A stretch of DNA of 64,000 nt from Melanocharis versteri. Taxonomy: Eukaryota > Chordata > Aves > Passeriformes > Melanocharitidae. The first letter of the stretch is position 1. Each line of letters opens with the position of its first letter. Below the pieces are notes generated by a model. That model did no database searches and had not been told where the DNA came from. It saw only the letters and a program-made list of their open reading frames with translations. The stretch is from contig VZTG01010069.1 in assembly GCA_013397845.1 (NCBI GenBank), forward strand, positions 306,061-370,060. The letters run 5' to 3'. The position numbers were made by a program, and so were the translations under genes. Of this stretch, positions 44,061 to 57,200 are shown one piece after another.

Positions 44061-47000
44061 ATTCCCATGATGTAGCACCATTGAGAGTCTTATTAATGGA
44101 GTGGGAAAGCTAATTGTGATTAAAGTAACAACGGTACTAAACAGATAATTCTGCCCTGAACGGCAAGATAGATTTTTTAAAAATGAATGAAAAAGGAAAA
44201 GATAGAGTAACCAATCTTTAAAAATACAGAGATCAGTAAGTGAGGATTCATTTTTTTTATTAGCACAGGGCTCTCGTGGGAGGCATGTGTCTGCATCCCC
44301 AGTGCCCGAGACTGCTCAGCTCATAATAAATGGCACACCGGCGATGCTGGGCCTGCCCGCTGCATTGCCATGGCTACTGCACTCTGCCTCTGCAGAAACT
44401 AAATATTGAACAGAGAGCAGGTGTGCCAAGGATCCCAGCCCTCCCACGCCACCAGCACCATCCCTGTGGGCAGCTGGTCCTCCAGGAGGGAGAGGTTGGC
44501 TGGGGGTCACAGGTACTCAGTCCAGGTGGCAACCATCCTCCTGTCCCAGCCTCCTGACTGCAGGAGCCTTGGCACCTGAGCCAGGGGCAGGGACAGGCCA
44601 AGCCCTGGGCAGTGGGATCAGCAGGGACCCTTCTTCAGGGAGCTTAAAATTATTGCCTGAATGGATCAGCACTCCTTTCCATGCCAACTGCTGCAAGGAG
44701 AGCCCAGACAGGACCAACACGGTGCAGGCTGCCAGAGCAGGACCCTTCCAGAACCAGGGACCCTCATCCCTGCCCCAGGCACAGAGGATATGTGACAGGG
44801 ACATCCCATGCCCAGCCTCCCTGCAGGGCTTGGCTCCTGATTTCAGCAGATCCCAGGACGCAGGAACTCAGCAGACAGCCTGTGGCTCCTTCTCCCCGCA
44901 GCGACTGGCGCGGGAGGCAGCGGGAAGGAGTGTGCGTATCAGGATGCTGGAGGTTATTGCTTTCATTAATAGCTGCATGAGAGCGCTCGAGGTGAGCCAG
45001 GCAGGAGCAGAGCCCACCTCTCAGCACGGCTCCTGCCTGCAAACAGCCTTCGCCTCCCTTTTGCATTCCAAGGGCTCCCCAGGGCCGGTCTCTGCCCAGC
45101 AGCTACTGGACTCCTGCTCCTGGGTGCCCCTGGGTGTTTTGCACCCCACTGCTCTCCCACCCCCACTGTGCATTTCTGCTCACCCCTCTAAATGTTCTAA
45201 TATTGTAAAAGATCCATCAGAAACCTTCCACTCCAGAGGGATATATATTATCTAAATTTGATAAGACAACTTAATTTCTCTCCGTGTCTGTTACTGGCGA
45301 TAAAACTGGGAGACTTTTATGACCCGGAGTCCTCTGTAAGATTGTCAGGAACTTATTATACAAGGTATAACTGGATTTCTCTCCACAGATGGCTCGCAGC
45401 CATGAGCTGTAACGCAATTCTGCAGCACATTTGGTAGAATAAATGCAAAGAGCTTGTTACAGTGAGTTAGATAAGAGAGACGGGAACACGGCTCTCGCAG
45501 GCTAATTCGGCATCTGATCTGCCTTTTTCTCACTGTGAAGGACGACTTGGAAAAGTGCATTTCACACTGAGGAAGGAGCCAAGCCCTTCCCAGAGCCACC
45601 TGGGATTGGTGCGGCAGCCAGCACGGTGCACTCAGAGGGACAGGACCCAGCGTGTCACAGCAGAGCTGCTGCCCTGGCCCTTTGTGCGTGCCACTGCTGT
45701 GTCCCCGGTGCCAGCAGGTGCCTTCCCACATGGCACGAGGGCCAGCAGGTCCCTCTCAGAGGCCCCTGTGGCAGGCTCATCCGTTATAGTTATCACACAG
45801 CCCATTCAGGCTCTGACCAGATAAAGACTGGTGATTTTTTATTTACTGATTTTTTATTTCAGCATCCTGCAGGCAGGATGCCATGCAGCACACTCATTTA
45901 TCTCAATTTGCTCCCTCCCACCTCCCATCCCTAATTTTTCAGCAGAGCCTTGGAGGTGAAAGCCTTATCTCTGTGGCTCTCCTGCACATGGAAAGCAATC
46001 ATGGCCTCTCCTTGTAGGGGCCCTGGTGGGGCTATTTGCTGTCGGGGCAGTAGCTTTGTGGACTGGAAATGAGACAAATCTCTCTGCAGCTGCTCACGGC
46101 CCTGGGCTGGGGCAGACCCTGCACTGCTGTGTGGGGCTGCAGTGGGGCTCATGTGTGGAGCTGCAAGAGCTCCCAGTCATGCATCGGCCCTCCAGTGACC
46201 ATCCCCAAACAAGAAATGCTTTCCCAAGCTCAGACCATGTTAGAGCAAATGGGAATTGCTGAAAACCATCAGGTGGCGACAGCATGTTCCTCTTGTGGCA
46301 CCCACTCCCCTGCAGTCCCACTGGCTGCAGTCCCTGGAGTGGGCAGATCCAGCCCTGCAGGCCTGTGCACCCTTCTGCAGGCAGCACCCCGGTGTCACAC
46401 TGTCCCCAAAGCAGAGGCTTGCCTGTGCCCTGCCTGCCCCTGCACCACTGCCAGGCTCCCTACAGCCATTTGATAAAGCAGAGCTGCTCCCTGGCCCTCG
46501 AGCCCCAGGGAATGGCAGGGCCAGGAGCCCAGCTCGGGGCAGAGGCTGCAGCACAGCATGGCCACATTAATGCTGGGTGAAACATGTTGTTATGTACATC
46601 AGGTTTTGTAATGGAACATGTTTAAAATTCAATAGAAAGAAAGATTAAAAAATAAGTTTCTTATCTAGAGGAGCCATAGAGCCAGTGAGGAAATTATGAA
46701 TGTCTCGTTGTCCAAGGTTAAAGAGTGAGAGCTGAGGCATGAAAAGGCAGGAGATAAGATGAAATGTTTTCTGTTCAAATGAATGGGCTCCACTCTGCTC
46801 CCTAATAAACGATCAGTGTCAATATGACAAATTAATTCTGCATTGAGCTCCACTCAGGGCTCAATGTGTGCAGGGTGGGGAGGGTCCCGGCCACAGCCTC
46901 CACTGCCAGACCTGTGCCAGGGGCCAAGCCAGCCCTGCACAATCTACTGCTCGGGAGGGTGGTGCAGGACAGGCCCCATGTCCCTGGCTCTGCTGCCCCT

Positions 47001-50000
47001 CTCCATGAGGAGGGGATGGGATGCCCCGAGCCCCAGCTATGTGCTGCACCCACCTGTGGGCTGGGCTCCGACTGGGAGTACCTCACCCCTGGGCAGAGAG
47101 GGGACCACTCAGGACCCCAAGGACAAGGGGACAGGGATGACGCATCCTGGACTGGCAGCTGCGGCGGCTGCAGCAGAGCTGTGCCAGCACGAGGAGCTGC
47201 TGGCAGAGCAGCCAGGTGACCCCACGGAAGAGATTGGACCTTTTAAAAGAGACAGTGACAAATGAAGCTCTGTTCCACTCGAGGCACAGAGGAAGGGGAC
47301 AGGGAGGTGCTTCCAGGAGCTGCAAGCTGAAGGTCACCCAGGAGCCAGATGAAGCTGCCATGGGGCAAGGGGGGGTCCAGGAGGGGACAGTGCAGGACAG
47401 GAAGGTGCAAGCAGGGTGGGACGGTGGATGTGGCACCTAATGGACAGTGCCAGAGGTACACACAGTGCTGGGAGGAGAGGGCGAGGAGGAGCCGACCCAC
47501 CCTGGGAGCAGGGGCCTGTGGATGATGCTCCTCAGCACTGTGGTACATGCCTGGGGCCATGGCCTGGCCATGCCAGCCCTGGCCAGGGTGGCCCAGCCAG
47601 ACCCACTGTGGTCCTGGCAAAGCTCCCACACCAGTGAGTGATGCTGCTGATGGGGGCTTGTTTTCCACTGATGAGCAGGACCTCAGGGAGGGGAGCATTG
47701 TTCCTTGGGGTGGGGAGCAGGCTGTCCGGCCAGGCAAAGCCCGGTGAACCAGCCACTAGCCCTGACACCCTCAAGGCACCGTTCCTGCCAGACAGCAGCC
47801 TCCAGCCCAGCCCTGGAGCTGCACCACACGGGGCAGGAAAACATCAGCCATGCCAGGCCAGCAGGTGCCAGCGGAGGCAGGGCCGTAACAGCAGCTGTTA
47901 TTACTCACAGGAGATCCTTAGTGCAAGACATACTCTTGCAGAAGACAAATCACAGCCGACACACAACACTGTTACTCCATGTTTATCTCCAGCTGCCTGA
48001 GGGCAAAAGCAGGTGAATTTACAGGAAATGTGGGGTGTCTGGAGCTTAGCATTGCTGCAGCCCCGGGCAGATCCACAGCCCTGTCTGCACTGGAATCACT
48101 CAGAGCCAGCTCTGTCCAACCAGCCTGGCACAGGCAGGGACAGAGCAGAGCCCTTGAACTGGGGAGGCATCTCCATCCCTGCTGTGGGGCTGGACTTGCT
48201 TCTTTTGGTGCTGCTGCACTGGAACCCAGCTGACCAAGAAGGGTTCCCGTGCCATCGTGCCGCCCTCGCCCCAGCACTGTGGCTGGCATGGGAAGAAGGC
48301 ACTGCAGCAGCCAGGCTGTAGGACCTGCTCTGGGAAGGGTTAATAGCCTTCCACACTGACACTGGAGCTGGGATGGAAAGAGTATCTCAACAGCTGAGAT
48401 TAAAACAAGAAAATGAGTATAGAAATTATGTTTGTTAAAGCGAAATAGCTAATATAATCCTCAAAGGATTTTTCCTTTTGACTTAAAAAAAAAATCTAAT
48501 ATCTTCATTTCCATACCTTTTTTAAGCTAATTTGTGGAAAATTAAAATGGTGAACCCACAAAGGCTGCAGTTTAATTGAATCTTGCATCAGCCCTTGGTG
48601 AGCAGTCTCTCTTGGATTCCTTGATTAGTTCCCTCCATTAAATCATTTTTGCATCGTTTAGCTGAGATACTGTCTTCTGGCGGGTCTGGGACTCAGGGAC
48701 CTGGATAACTCAGTCTCCATCTGAGCAGATGTAAAACGACACGCCATGCTCTGGAGAACTGTCTTATTCGGCCTCCTGTGTCCGTGGGACTCGCTCCTGT
48801 GCCTTGCTGCCTGGGCAGACAGCAGGCACGGGCTGCCCTCAGCACCAGGCCTGGCTGCGGCTCAGCACATCCCCGGGCACCAGGCACAGTGGCAGGGCTC
48901 GGGCTGGAGTGAGCAGGGGGTGGCAGGACGGGGAGCAGAGGGAGCAGGGGGAGCAGTGCTTGGCACTAGACAGCTTCGAGTGGGTGCACTCACCCGGCTG
49001 TGGGAGATGCGGGGCGCAGTAGGGACCACAGTGTGACATCCTGGCAGGGGCAGTCCTTCCTCTCTGCCCACCTGGAATGCCCTGTGGGCACCAGCCCTGG
49101 TGGAGCCACCAGTCCCCAGCATGGGCAAGCATATAGGATGTGGCCTCGGCGCTGGCAGCCACTGAAGCTCACCTTCTGTCTCTCCCTGCTGAATCCCCTT
49201 TTAAGTGTGGCTCAATTACGCCTATCAGGGATGGCTCTTAATTTAGAGCATTTACAGCCTCCCCTGTCCCATGGCACAACATCCAGACAGGGCCAGGGCC
49301 GTTCAGTCTCTCTGGAGGCACTGGCAGCAGCTGCACACCAGGACAGCTGGCCTGGCTCTGGGCCCTGTGAGCCATGTGCCAGCCCTGCCAGCCTCCTGAC
49401 CCCGTTGCACTCGGACTGGTGGGTGCTGGATGAGCCAGCTCTCCCTCCTGCATCCCCTGTGCAACTCTGGCACCTCTTGCTGCCCCAGCAGTGGCGCAGG
49501 AGTGTTCTGATGGCCTTGTCAGGCTATCATGTCCCGTAGATTAAAACAGATTTATATAAAGTCCTTTTCACCCCATTAGATTACTCTGGATTAACCTTGA
49601 TCTCAGTAATAGATGCTATAAATGTAAGTCCCGCTCAGGGGGATTTTATCCATATGTTCTTGGAAGGCAGAAAGTAGATAAATTCTTAGAGAAGGTCTTA
49701 CTGAGCGATTAGAAAGATTTAACCTCTTCAGAGCCAGCTGGAGCTGCATGCCCCTCTGCAGGGTGAGTGCTCAGCCCCACCTCCTCAGGCAGTGCCCCCC
49801 AGACCCACCACCCCCAGACCCGAGCTGGGACACATCCTGTGCTGTCTCTCAGAGATGGGGACACGGTGTGTTGTGCTGTGTGACCTGACACTCCACTGCT
49901 GCGTGGGGCTGCCCTGTAAAGCCTGGACTCTGCACCCATCTGAGAATCCCACTGCAGTCATCTGGAGGGGCTGGTAGCCACCAACACCTGAGCTGTGCTC

Positions 50001-53000
50001 ATGAGCCCTGCATGGCCCCTTCAGAGCCAAGGGTTGCCTGATGCTGCTGCCACACTTGATTTATGGCCTGTGCTTTCCTTGAGAGCTTTGTGCTTTTCCA
50101 TCAGAAGGGCCAAGCCTGTTGGGCAGAGCCAGCTGCAGCCCTTCAGTGTTTCGTGGCTGAGAAACAGTTAATGCAAGGAGGGATGAAGACAGGACAAGGA
50201 AATTCAAGCAGCTGTTCCAGCAGAGGAAGGGGGGAGCCAGCACATTGCACTACCCAGCACACGTAGGTGTGGCCTGAAGGGGTGGCAGCAACCAAAATTA
50301 ATTCCCCATCCCCTCCTGCTGCTGATATTAAATTGCTCTAAGCGCAGGCTGGAGCCAGAGCCAAGCTCAGCTCTTCCAGGAGAGTCTGACCAGCAAGTTG
50401 CCTTCTGCTTGCTGATCAGAGAAACACCTAATGGAGGAAAAAGAATTTGGCACTGGGCTGGGCTGCAGAGAACTGGCCCTGCTGGAAGCTGCTGTGACCA
50501 CACAGCCCGTGCAGGAGAGAGGAACAGGCTGCTGACAGCAGACACAGTAATGAAGAGGAGTCAGCTCTGCGGAGCAGGGCAGTGCTGCAGAGCCACGACG
50601 TTCAGAGTGGTGGTCTGTGAACACTCCTGGGGTTCCCTGGTGGGGGCTGCAGTGCTGCTGCAGAGCACTCTCAGGTTGGAGCTGGTGGAAGGGTTTGACT
50701 TCAGCATTAATCATTGACCGCCTATCAGGCTCCTGGCAGGGCTGGACAGTGGCAGGAAGGGGCTGCAGTTTCACCAGTTCACTCCCATGCCAAGGTGCTT
50801 TGCCTTGCTGGGGCATGGAGGGGCAGCCCTGATGGACACAGCCCTGATGGACACAGCCCTGTCAGTGCTGCCCACCCTGTGCATTGCATGGGCAGGCTGG
50901 ACCGCAAATCTGTCCTGCAAGGGCACCACTCCCTGGGCTGGGGGGAGGCAGGGAGGTTACCCAGACCTGCCTGCAGCACACGAAAACCAGGGAGAGCATG
51001 CCATCCCTCTGCTCACGCCCCCCAGCCAGGCACCTCTGCACACATGGAGTGTACAGGAGGACCTGCACCATTAGCAAAGTTTAATGCAAATGCGTGTGGC
51101 CAGGGCTGCACCTGATGAGCTGCAGCACAGGGACAGACAAGCCAATCCAGCTGCCATGAGCAGGGCTCCCTTTGAGGCAGCAGGCACAGGGAATTCAGAG
51201 TCAGTACTGCATCCCCTGCCCTCAAGGGCTGGTGTGTTCATTACTGCAATGACCTTGCTGCCTCCCTCCTGCCAGTGGCCATAGCCACACATATCCCCAG
51301 GGAGGGGAAGCCCCATGTCCCCTGGATCAGCCAGGACCCACACTCCATCCTGGCTCTGCACCTTTTGCAACAGGAGACGTTTCCTGTGCTGGCTCTGCAG
51401 GGCCATGTCCTTCTCACATACCACAGGGGCCCTGACCAGGTACAAGGCAGTCTTTGAACAATGACTTGTGCTGTGGGAAGAAGCACCAGCCAGGATAAAT
51501 GACTGCTCCTCATAACCATCAGTGAAACCCAGGCAGATGGCAGCAGCTGTGGAAGGCATCACTCTCAAGTCTGCCCTGACCTGCTGCACAGCACTGCAGC
51601 ACTGGCCCTGCCTTAGTGCTGCTGCCACCATGAATCTGCAGAGCACCTGCTTGCAACCCGGTTCCCTGTCCAAGGCATGACGCTCTGGAGGGTGGCTCTG
51701 TGGCCGAGCTCCATCTCTCTTCCCTGCTGACCCAGCTACTTTGCATGCTCGGCTGAGCCCGCCACTGGCTCTGCCCACACCCCTTGAACCGCCAGCCGGC
51801 CCAAATCCCTATTCTTCCTGGCTCAGGAGCCTCCTTCACACTGCCACTTGCTGGGCCTCTCAGAATGTGGCTGCCACAGCCATCCCCAAAGGGCTGGGGA
51901 GTGCTAACTCTGATGTGGAGCTGGTGGGAGCCCCCAGTGCTCTTGAGATGCCCCAATGCACTGGTGCTGACAAAGCAGGGTGGCTACGGGCAGCACAGGT
52001 GCTACCTGGATGCTCCAGCTCGCAGGGAGCAGCTGGAGCAGAACAAGCACAGCAGCAGCCTCCTTCCTGCACCTCCACTGGGTCACCAGCCACGGGGAGC
52101 ACAAGGAGCCCTGGCCATGCACACCACAGTCCCAGCCTGCGCTGTCCCCAGCCACTGCCGCGAGGTGCCGGGGTTTGTCCTGCTGTGCCCCCCTTCCCAG
52201 GGGGCCAGGAGGTCTTACCGAGACGTACAGAAATTCTGCCTGCTGCCATGAGCTGTCACCTCCGATTCTGCTGAATATTTAAAAACCGCCTGAATCTGAA
52301 GTGACAAATCCATCATTGACCATCTGCCACTCTGCACGGTCACCCTGCAGCAGTCCCTGACATTTCCAGCTCTGCCCTGACACGAGCCAGTAACTCGGAG
52401 ATGGAAGGCATCAGCCTCAGCCGGCTGACAGGCGCTGCCCCCCGCCCGCCCCAGGCCCCTCGGCAGCCCACGCACAGGGACAGCCGGGGTACCAGGGCCC
52501 CTCCTGCCCCTCCCTGGCACAGACTGTGTCCGTCTGCTGCTGCCGCCGAGCACACGGCTCCACGAGTGCTGACCCCACTGCCAGCACAATCTGGGGGACA
52601 GAGCCAATGGGACACCCTGCTGAGGGCACGGCCGTCCCCAAAGCTGGCAGTGAGCATTCCCCTGCCATCCCCCAGAGGGGTGCTGTCCCTGGGGACAGGG
52701 ATTGCTGCAAGCCCCACGGGCAGCACTGAGCCCTCCTGCACCTGTACCAGAGGTTCCCTCAGCACAGCTGAGCGAGTGGGGTTCCACTGTGGGCCCCCAG
52801 GAGCCTGTCCCTCCCTAGGGCTGCACAGGAGCCTTGCCACGTCTCCATGGCCAGCTGGAGCAGCTAGGCTGCCTCATGCTCCACACATAGGCTAGGGTGG
52901 ATGACTGTTTGGGCATGAGAGACAGCCCGTTCTGGGGCCCCCTCCTGTCCCTTGACAGTGCCTGTCCTGTGTACACCAGGCAGGGCAGCATGGGATGGGA

Positions 53001-54240
53001 TGGTGCAGGGAACAGGCTGCTTTGAGGCAGTCATTCCCAAGAGAAGTGCACATGTTCATTGCCACACATCCCCTTGGCAGCACAACAACCACACTCTCTG
53101 CTTGGCTGTGGCTGCTCCTGCAAGGTGAGCCCACGCTCAGCCATCCCTCCCTGCCCCACAGGGACCAGTCTGGGGGTCCCCTTCTGAGAGGTGGTCTCCC
53201 CTATGGCTGCTCCCTGCACAGGATGCAGGAGGAGTGTTACAACTGCTCACTTTCCAGCAAGGCTGCTGCACCCTGCACACCTAGTTTGGGGACCCATGGG
53301 TGGCACTGCTCATTTGGGCTCTAAGCCAGTGGCAGTCCAGGCTCCAGCATGGAGCAGGGGAGGCCCAGGAGCTCTTCTGGAGCAAGGGATGCTCTGGAAA
53401 GGCAGCATGGCTCTTGTACCCTATGGCCCCAAGAAGGGCCAACAGCTCCTCTCTGCAGAGCTGCTCCTGGCAGCTCTCCATAGGGGAACTGTACTGGCAA
53501 GGCCACAGAGCTCCTCCCCAGCTCTCCTGTGTCCACAGCAGCTCCAGGGGGAGGCTGTGGGGCCAAGTGCCAGGAGACCCCACGGGGGATGCTGTGGGTC
53601 GTGGCCCTACACCTCCTGCTTGGCTCAGACCCGAGCAGAGACAGCCGGGCTGCGGGAGAGCTCCCGCCAGCCATTCGCTCCGTACTTGTAGCTGGCACAG
53701 AGCTGCAATTTACAATCAACCTGCTGTTTGAGCTAATTGTGCTGTAATTGCTGAGCTGTGCTCCCTCCTGTTCCACCAGCGAGAGGCGGTTCTCACACTT
53801 CTCTTGGCAAGCTGGTACATCCACGGTCAGCCCCGGCGCTCAGCTCGCGTGCTTCCACCCCAGCCATGCCCCGGGCAGAAGCAGTTTTCCTCTCACTCCT
53901 CTGCCAGCAAACACCACCCCGTGCTTGGCAGCTGCTGGTCTCTCTACAAGCCCTCATTGGAAGCAGCTGCTGGAGGGCACAGGATGACCAGGACCACGGT
54001 GCCACAGTACATGTGGACAGGCAGGCGCAGGGCACTTCGTCGAGATGCCTTTGCCTCCTGGGAAGGCATCTTGCCAATGTTTCCTTTAGATTGGATAAAA
54101 CGTGGTCAATTGGAGGAGCAGAGCAGGCTGTGCCTGAGTTCAGAGAGTGGCTGGATGGAGCCTGGGGTCCCATTGTCCCGCTGCGAGGCAATGAGCTGAT
54201 GAGCACTAGGGAAGGGAGATGCCAGGTCATCAATTGTAAT
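44061..54240. other. Intergenic, gene-poor
   Basis: No exon or RNA gene is recognised. AT-rich islands lie at about 44060-44300, 45185-45560, 45785-45960, 46565-46860, 48370-48740, 49180-49260, 49530-49740, 50290-50340, 52255-52330 and 53690-53760. A 15-bp repeat GCCCTGATGGACACA occurs twice in tandem at 50826-50855. The intervening GC-rich DNA has long random frames with no recognisable product. Confidence 0.5.
50826..50855. repeat. 15-bp tandem duplication
   Basis: Two exact copies of GCCCTGATGGACACA are followed by a partial third (GCCCTG). Confidence 0.9.
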
Positions 54241-57200
54241 TAAAGGACACTGTCACTGGCGGGGTTGGGCTGGTTCCCAGCAGCTCCTGTCACTCCCCCG
54301 TGCTGACACGGCAAAACTTGTACATCCTCTGTGCTATTTAAAAATCCCATCTTTAATAACTCGGAGACATCAGGAACCTGCATGACAGGCACAGGGGGAT
54401 CTCAGACACCAAGGGGACAAGCACAAGGGGAAGCCACTCTCTGGGGAGCAGGGGGTGCTGCAGGTGGTCCCAGCCCCATGTGAACAGGCGGGTGGCCCCG
54501 GGCTCAGTGTCCCCTCCGGGCTTAGTGTCCCCTCCAGGCTCAGAGCCTCCGGGCTTTGTGCCCTCTGCTGTGCCCTGGGGTGGCCCACGGGACTGGTGCG
54601 GGGTCGTGGTGGGGCAGAGCTGGCAGAACTGCAGGCAGCACCGCAGGGTCTCGCCCCTGCAGGCGGCGTGTGCTTAATCAGCGCTAATCAGGTCGCTCAC
54701 TAATTGCGGGGCCTCCCGCAGGCTGGTGAGGACTGGGGGGCGCGGAGGGGGGTGGCCCTGCCCTCCCCATCCCCTCTCCTGTCCGGGGCAGGTGTCACAT
54801 CTCCTGTCAAAGGCATCTATGGAGAGTGGGCGTTAAACACTCACAAAGGCGCTGGGATGCTTTCAAGTGAGAAGGGTTTGAAAAGGCAATTTTCCTGAGA
54901 AAATGTGTCCCTCTTCACATCCCAACAGTTTTTCTCCAAGGACCACGTTTCTCCCAAAGAGTCACTTGTGGTCCCAGTAGTGGGCAGCCTCCGCCTGCCT
55001 GCCTGGTGCCCATCCCCACTGCCTGGTGTCCCCCCGGGATTCCCAGCTGGGAGGCAGAGGAGGTCGGCTGGGCACTGACCCTCCTGGCAGGGAGTCCTGC
55101 CCAGCACACCTGTCTTGGCAGGATGTCTGCAGCTTGTCCTCATCATGGGCTTGTGCCTTCAAACCCATCCCCACCTGACAGGCTGGGGCCTATGTAAATT
55201 CCCACCATAATCACACTGAGAGCTATCAAACTATCTAATTTAATTTCTTTGTGAAAATAAATAGCTAAAGTGGCCCTAGGTACATGCATAAATACTTCAG
55301 CTTTATGTTGGGCCTGTTATTACTTCTCCCAGCTCGTGCAGTTGTAATGCACACTTAATAAGTACATATTTATTGCATGTCTCGTCCTGGTGGAAGAGTA
55401 GGGAATTTTTGCTGAATAAGCAGGAAAACAGCTTAGTCTGTAATAAAAAAAGGAGGGAGTTAAACAAAAATATGCTGGGTAATTAATGATTGGGCTTTGA
55501 ATGGCCATAATTTTTTATTAAGCAAGTATGCAAATATGGCGAAAGTGGCTGTGTTAGTATTCAATGGCTTTTTTTCAAATATTGATGGCTCTGGTAAGAC
55601 TGTCTCTCTTGTCTTCATGCCTGTGTGCGTGATGATGAGCTAACGTGAGCATTCCTGTGTGTCCATGTGGGAAGCTGGGAGTGTGTACCCAGGGAGGTGC
55701 ACTGCTCCTGTGCAGCCCTGTCCAGCTTCATTGGTCCATACACCCCCTCATCTCCCTCCTGCCTGCTGCCAGCTGCTGGCTCCGTCTCTGCTGCTTTCTT
55801 TGCCTCCCTGATCCGTTTGTTGCACGCTTCATTAATCCTGATAAATGTGTGGGTTAGAGCTGGGAGAAGCAGCTCCAGGGATGCTGCCACCATGGAGCTC
55901 CCTGTGCTCCGCTCCCGCTCCGACAGGTCGGTGCTGGCACCCATCAGGCAGCCCCTCTGCCAGCCCTGGGACAGAGTCCTGCTGTGCAGCTGGCACCTGT
56001 GGCTGCGGAGCAGGGGGAGCAGGGCAGGCACAGGGAGAAGGATAATGGGCTCTGTCCCCAGGCACCAGCACCACAGCCATGCAAGCCAGGATGGGCATGC
56101 AGGCGACAAGAAGTTACTGAGCTGTGGCCAAACCATCGCTCCCCTAGGTAGCAGCGACTGCTGTGCCCTGTGCAGACCCTGAGTCACAGCGGGGCAGCAC
56201 GAGGGGTGACACAGACTCCACGAGTAGCTGCTGCCCCTTCTCTATGAGGAGGGTCCCAAGGGTGCGTGTGGCTGCAGAGGCAGGAGGGGATATGGCAGCA
56301 CTGTGGGTGTCCCGGCCACAGGGGCCAATCGAGTTTTGGGGCTGTTGATGCTGTGACACAAGGGAGCCCTGGAGATCCCGGGGTCTGCCCATGGACAGCA
56401 GCAGGAGGCTCTGCTCCCCGAATGAGTCCTGCTGCTCTGTGGTCAGAGAAGTTGGCTTGGTGGGGCGGTTTTTGTCATGCCACACGAGCTCCAGGGGGAG
56501 CAGACCCCGAGTCCCTCTTCCCATCAGAGCAGCAAGGCAGGGAAAGACACCAGCCAGTGAGGACAGCCAGGCTGCAGGAGTGACAGGGCCATGGCAATGC
56601 ACACAGCAACGCTGGCAAACAGCAAGCTGATCTTCCCATTAGCCCTCATTAGCACGTGGCGGAAAGACAACACGAGTTTAAATTAAGAAGACATCACAAT
56701 GGTCCCAACTGTGTTACCGCTGTGCTCGGGAAGAGCCCGACAGCTGCTATTTAATACACCTTCACGATCTGTCAGGGCACACACGCGCTGCACAGCGCAG
56801 CGTCTGCCTCGGCACACACATGCTTCTGCATGGCTGCACACCTCCACACGCAGACAGCACCTGCCTCTGCACGTGCCCAGCGCCCTGCACACGTGTGTGC
56901 AGGGGCAGGACAGCCACGCTCAGCCCTGCTGCCCAGGATGTGTCCCTGGGGCAGGAGGTGGTTCCTCCATCGCCAGAACACCTTGCTGTGGCTCCATGTG
57001 TGTCTGTGCCGGGCAATGGATGAGCCTCTGGGTGCCTTCGTGTGTGGCCACAACACAGCTCTCTTGCACTGTGCTCTCCTGAACCCAGGGAACCAGAAGG
57101 AGCCTGTGGAGCTAAAGAGCATCCAGGGTGAGGCTGATGGGTGGGAGCTGCCAGGGGAATGGCGTCAGTCTGGGGTTGCTGCTCCCAGCATGGCGAAGTG

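Noticed and set aside
37064..56694. Shared 15-mer AAATTAAGAAGACAT in two distant AT islands
   Set aside because: A 15-base AT-rich match is expected by chance about once or more in 64 kb; flanks do not align.
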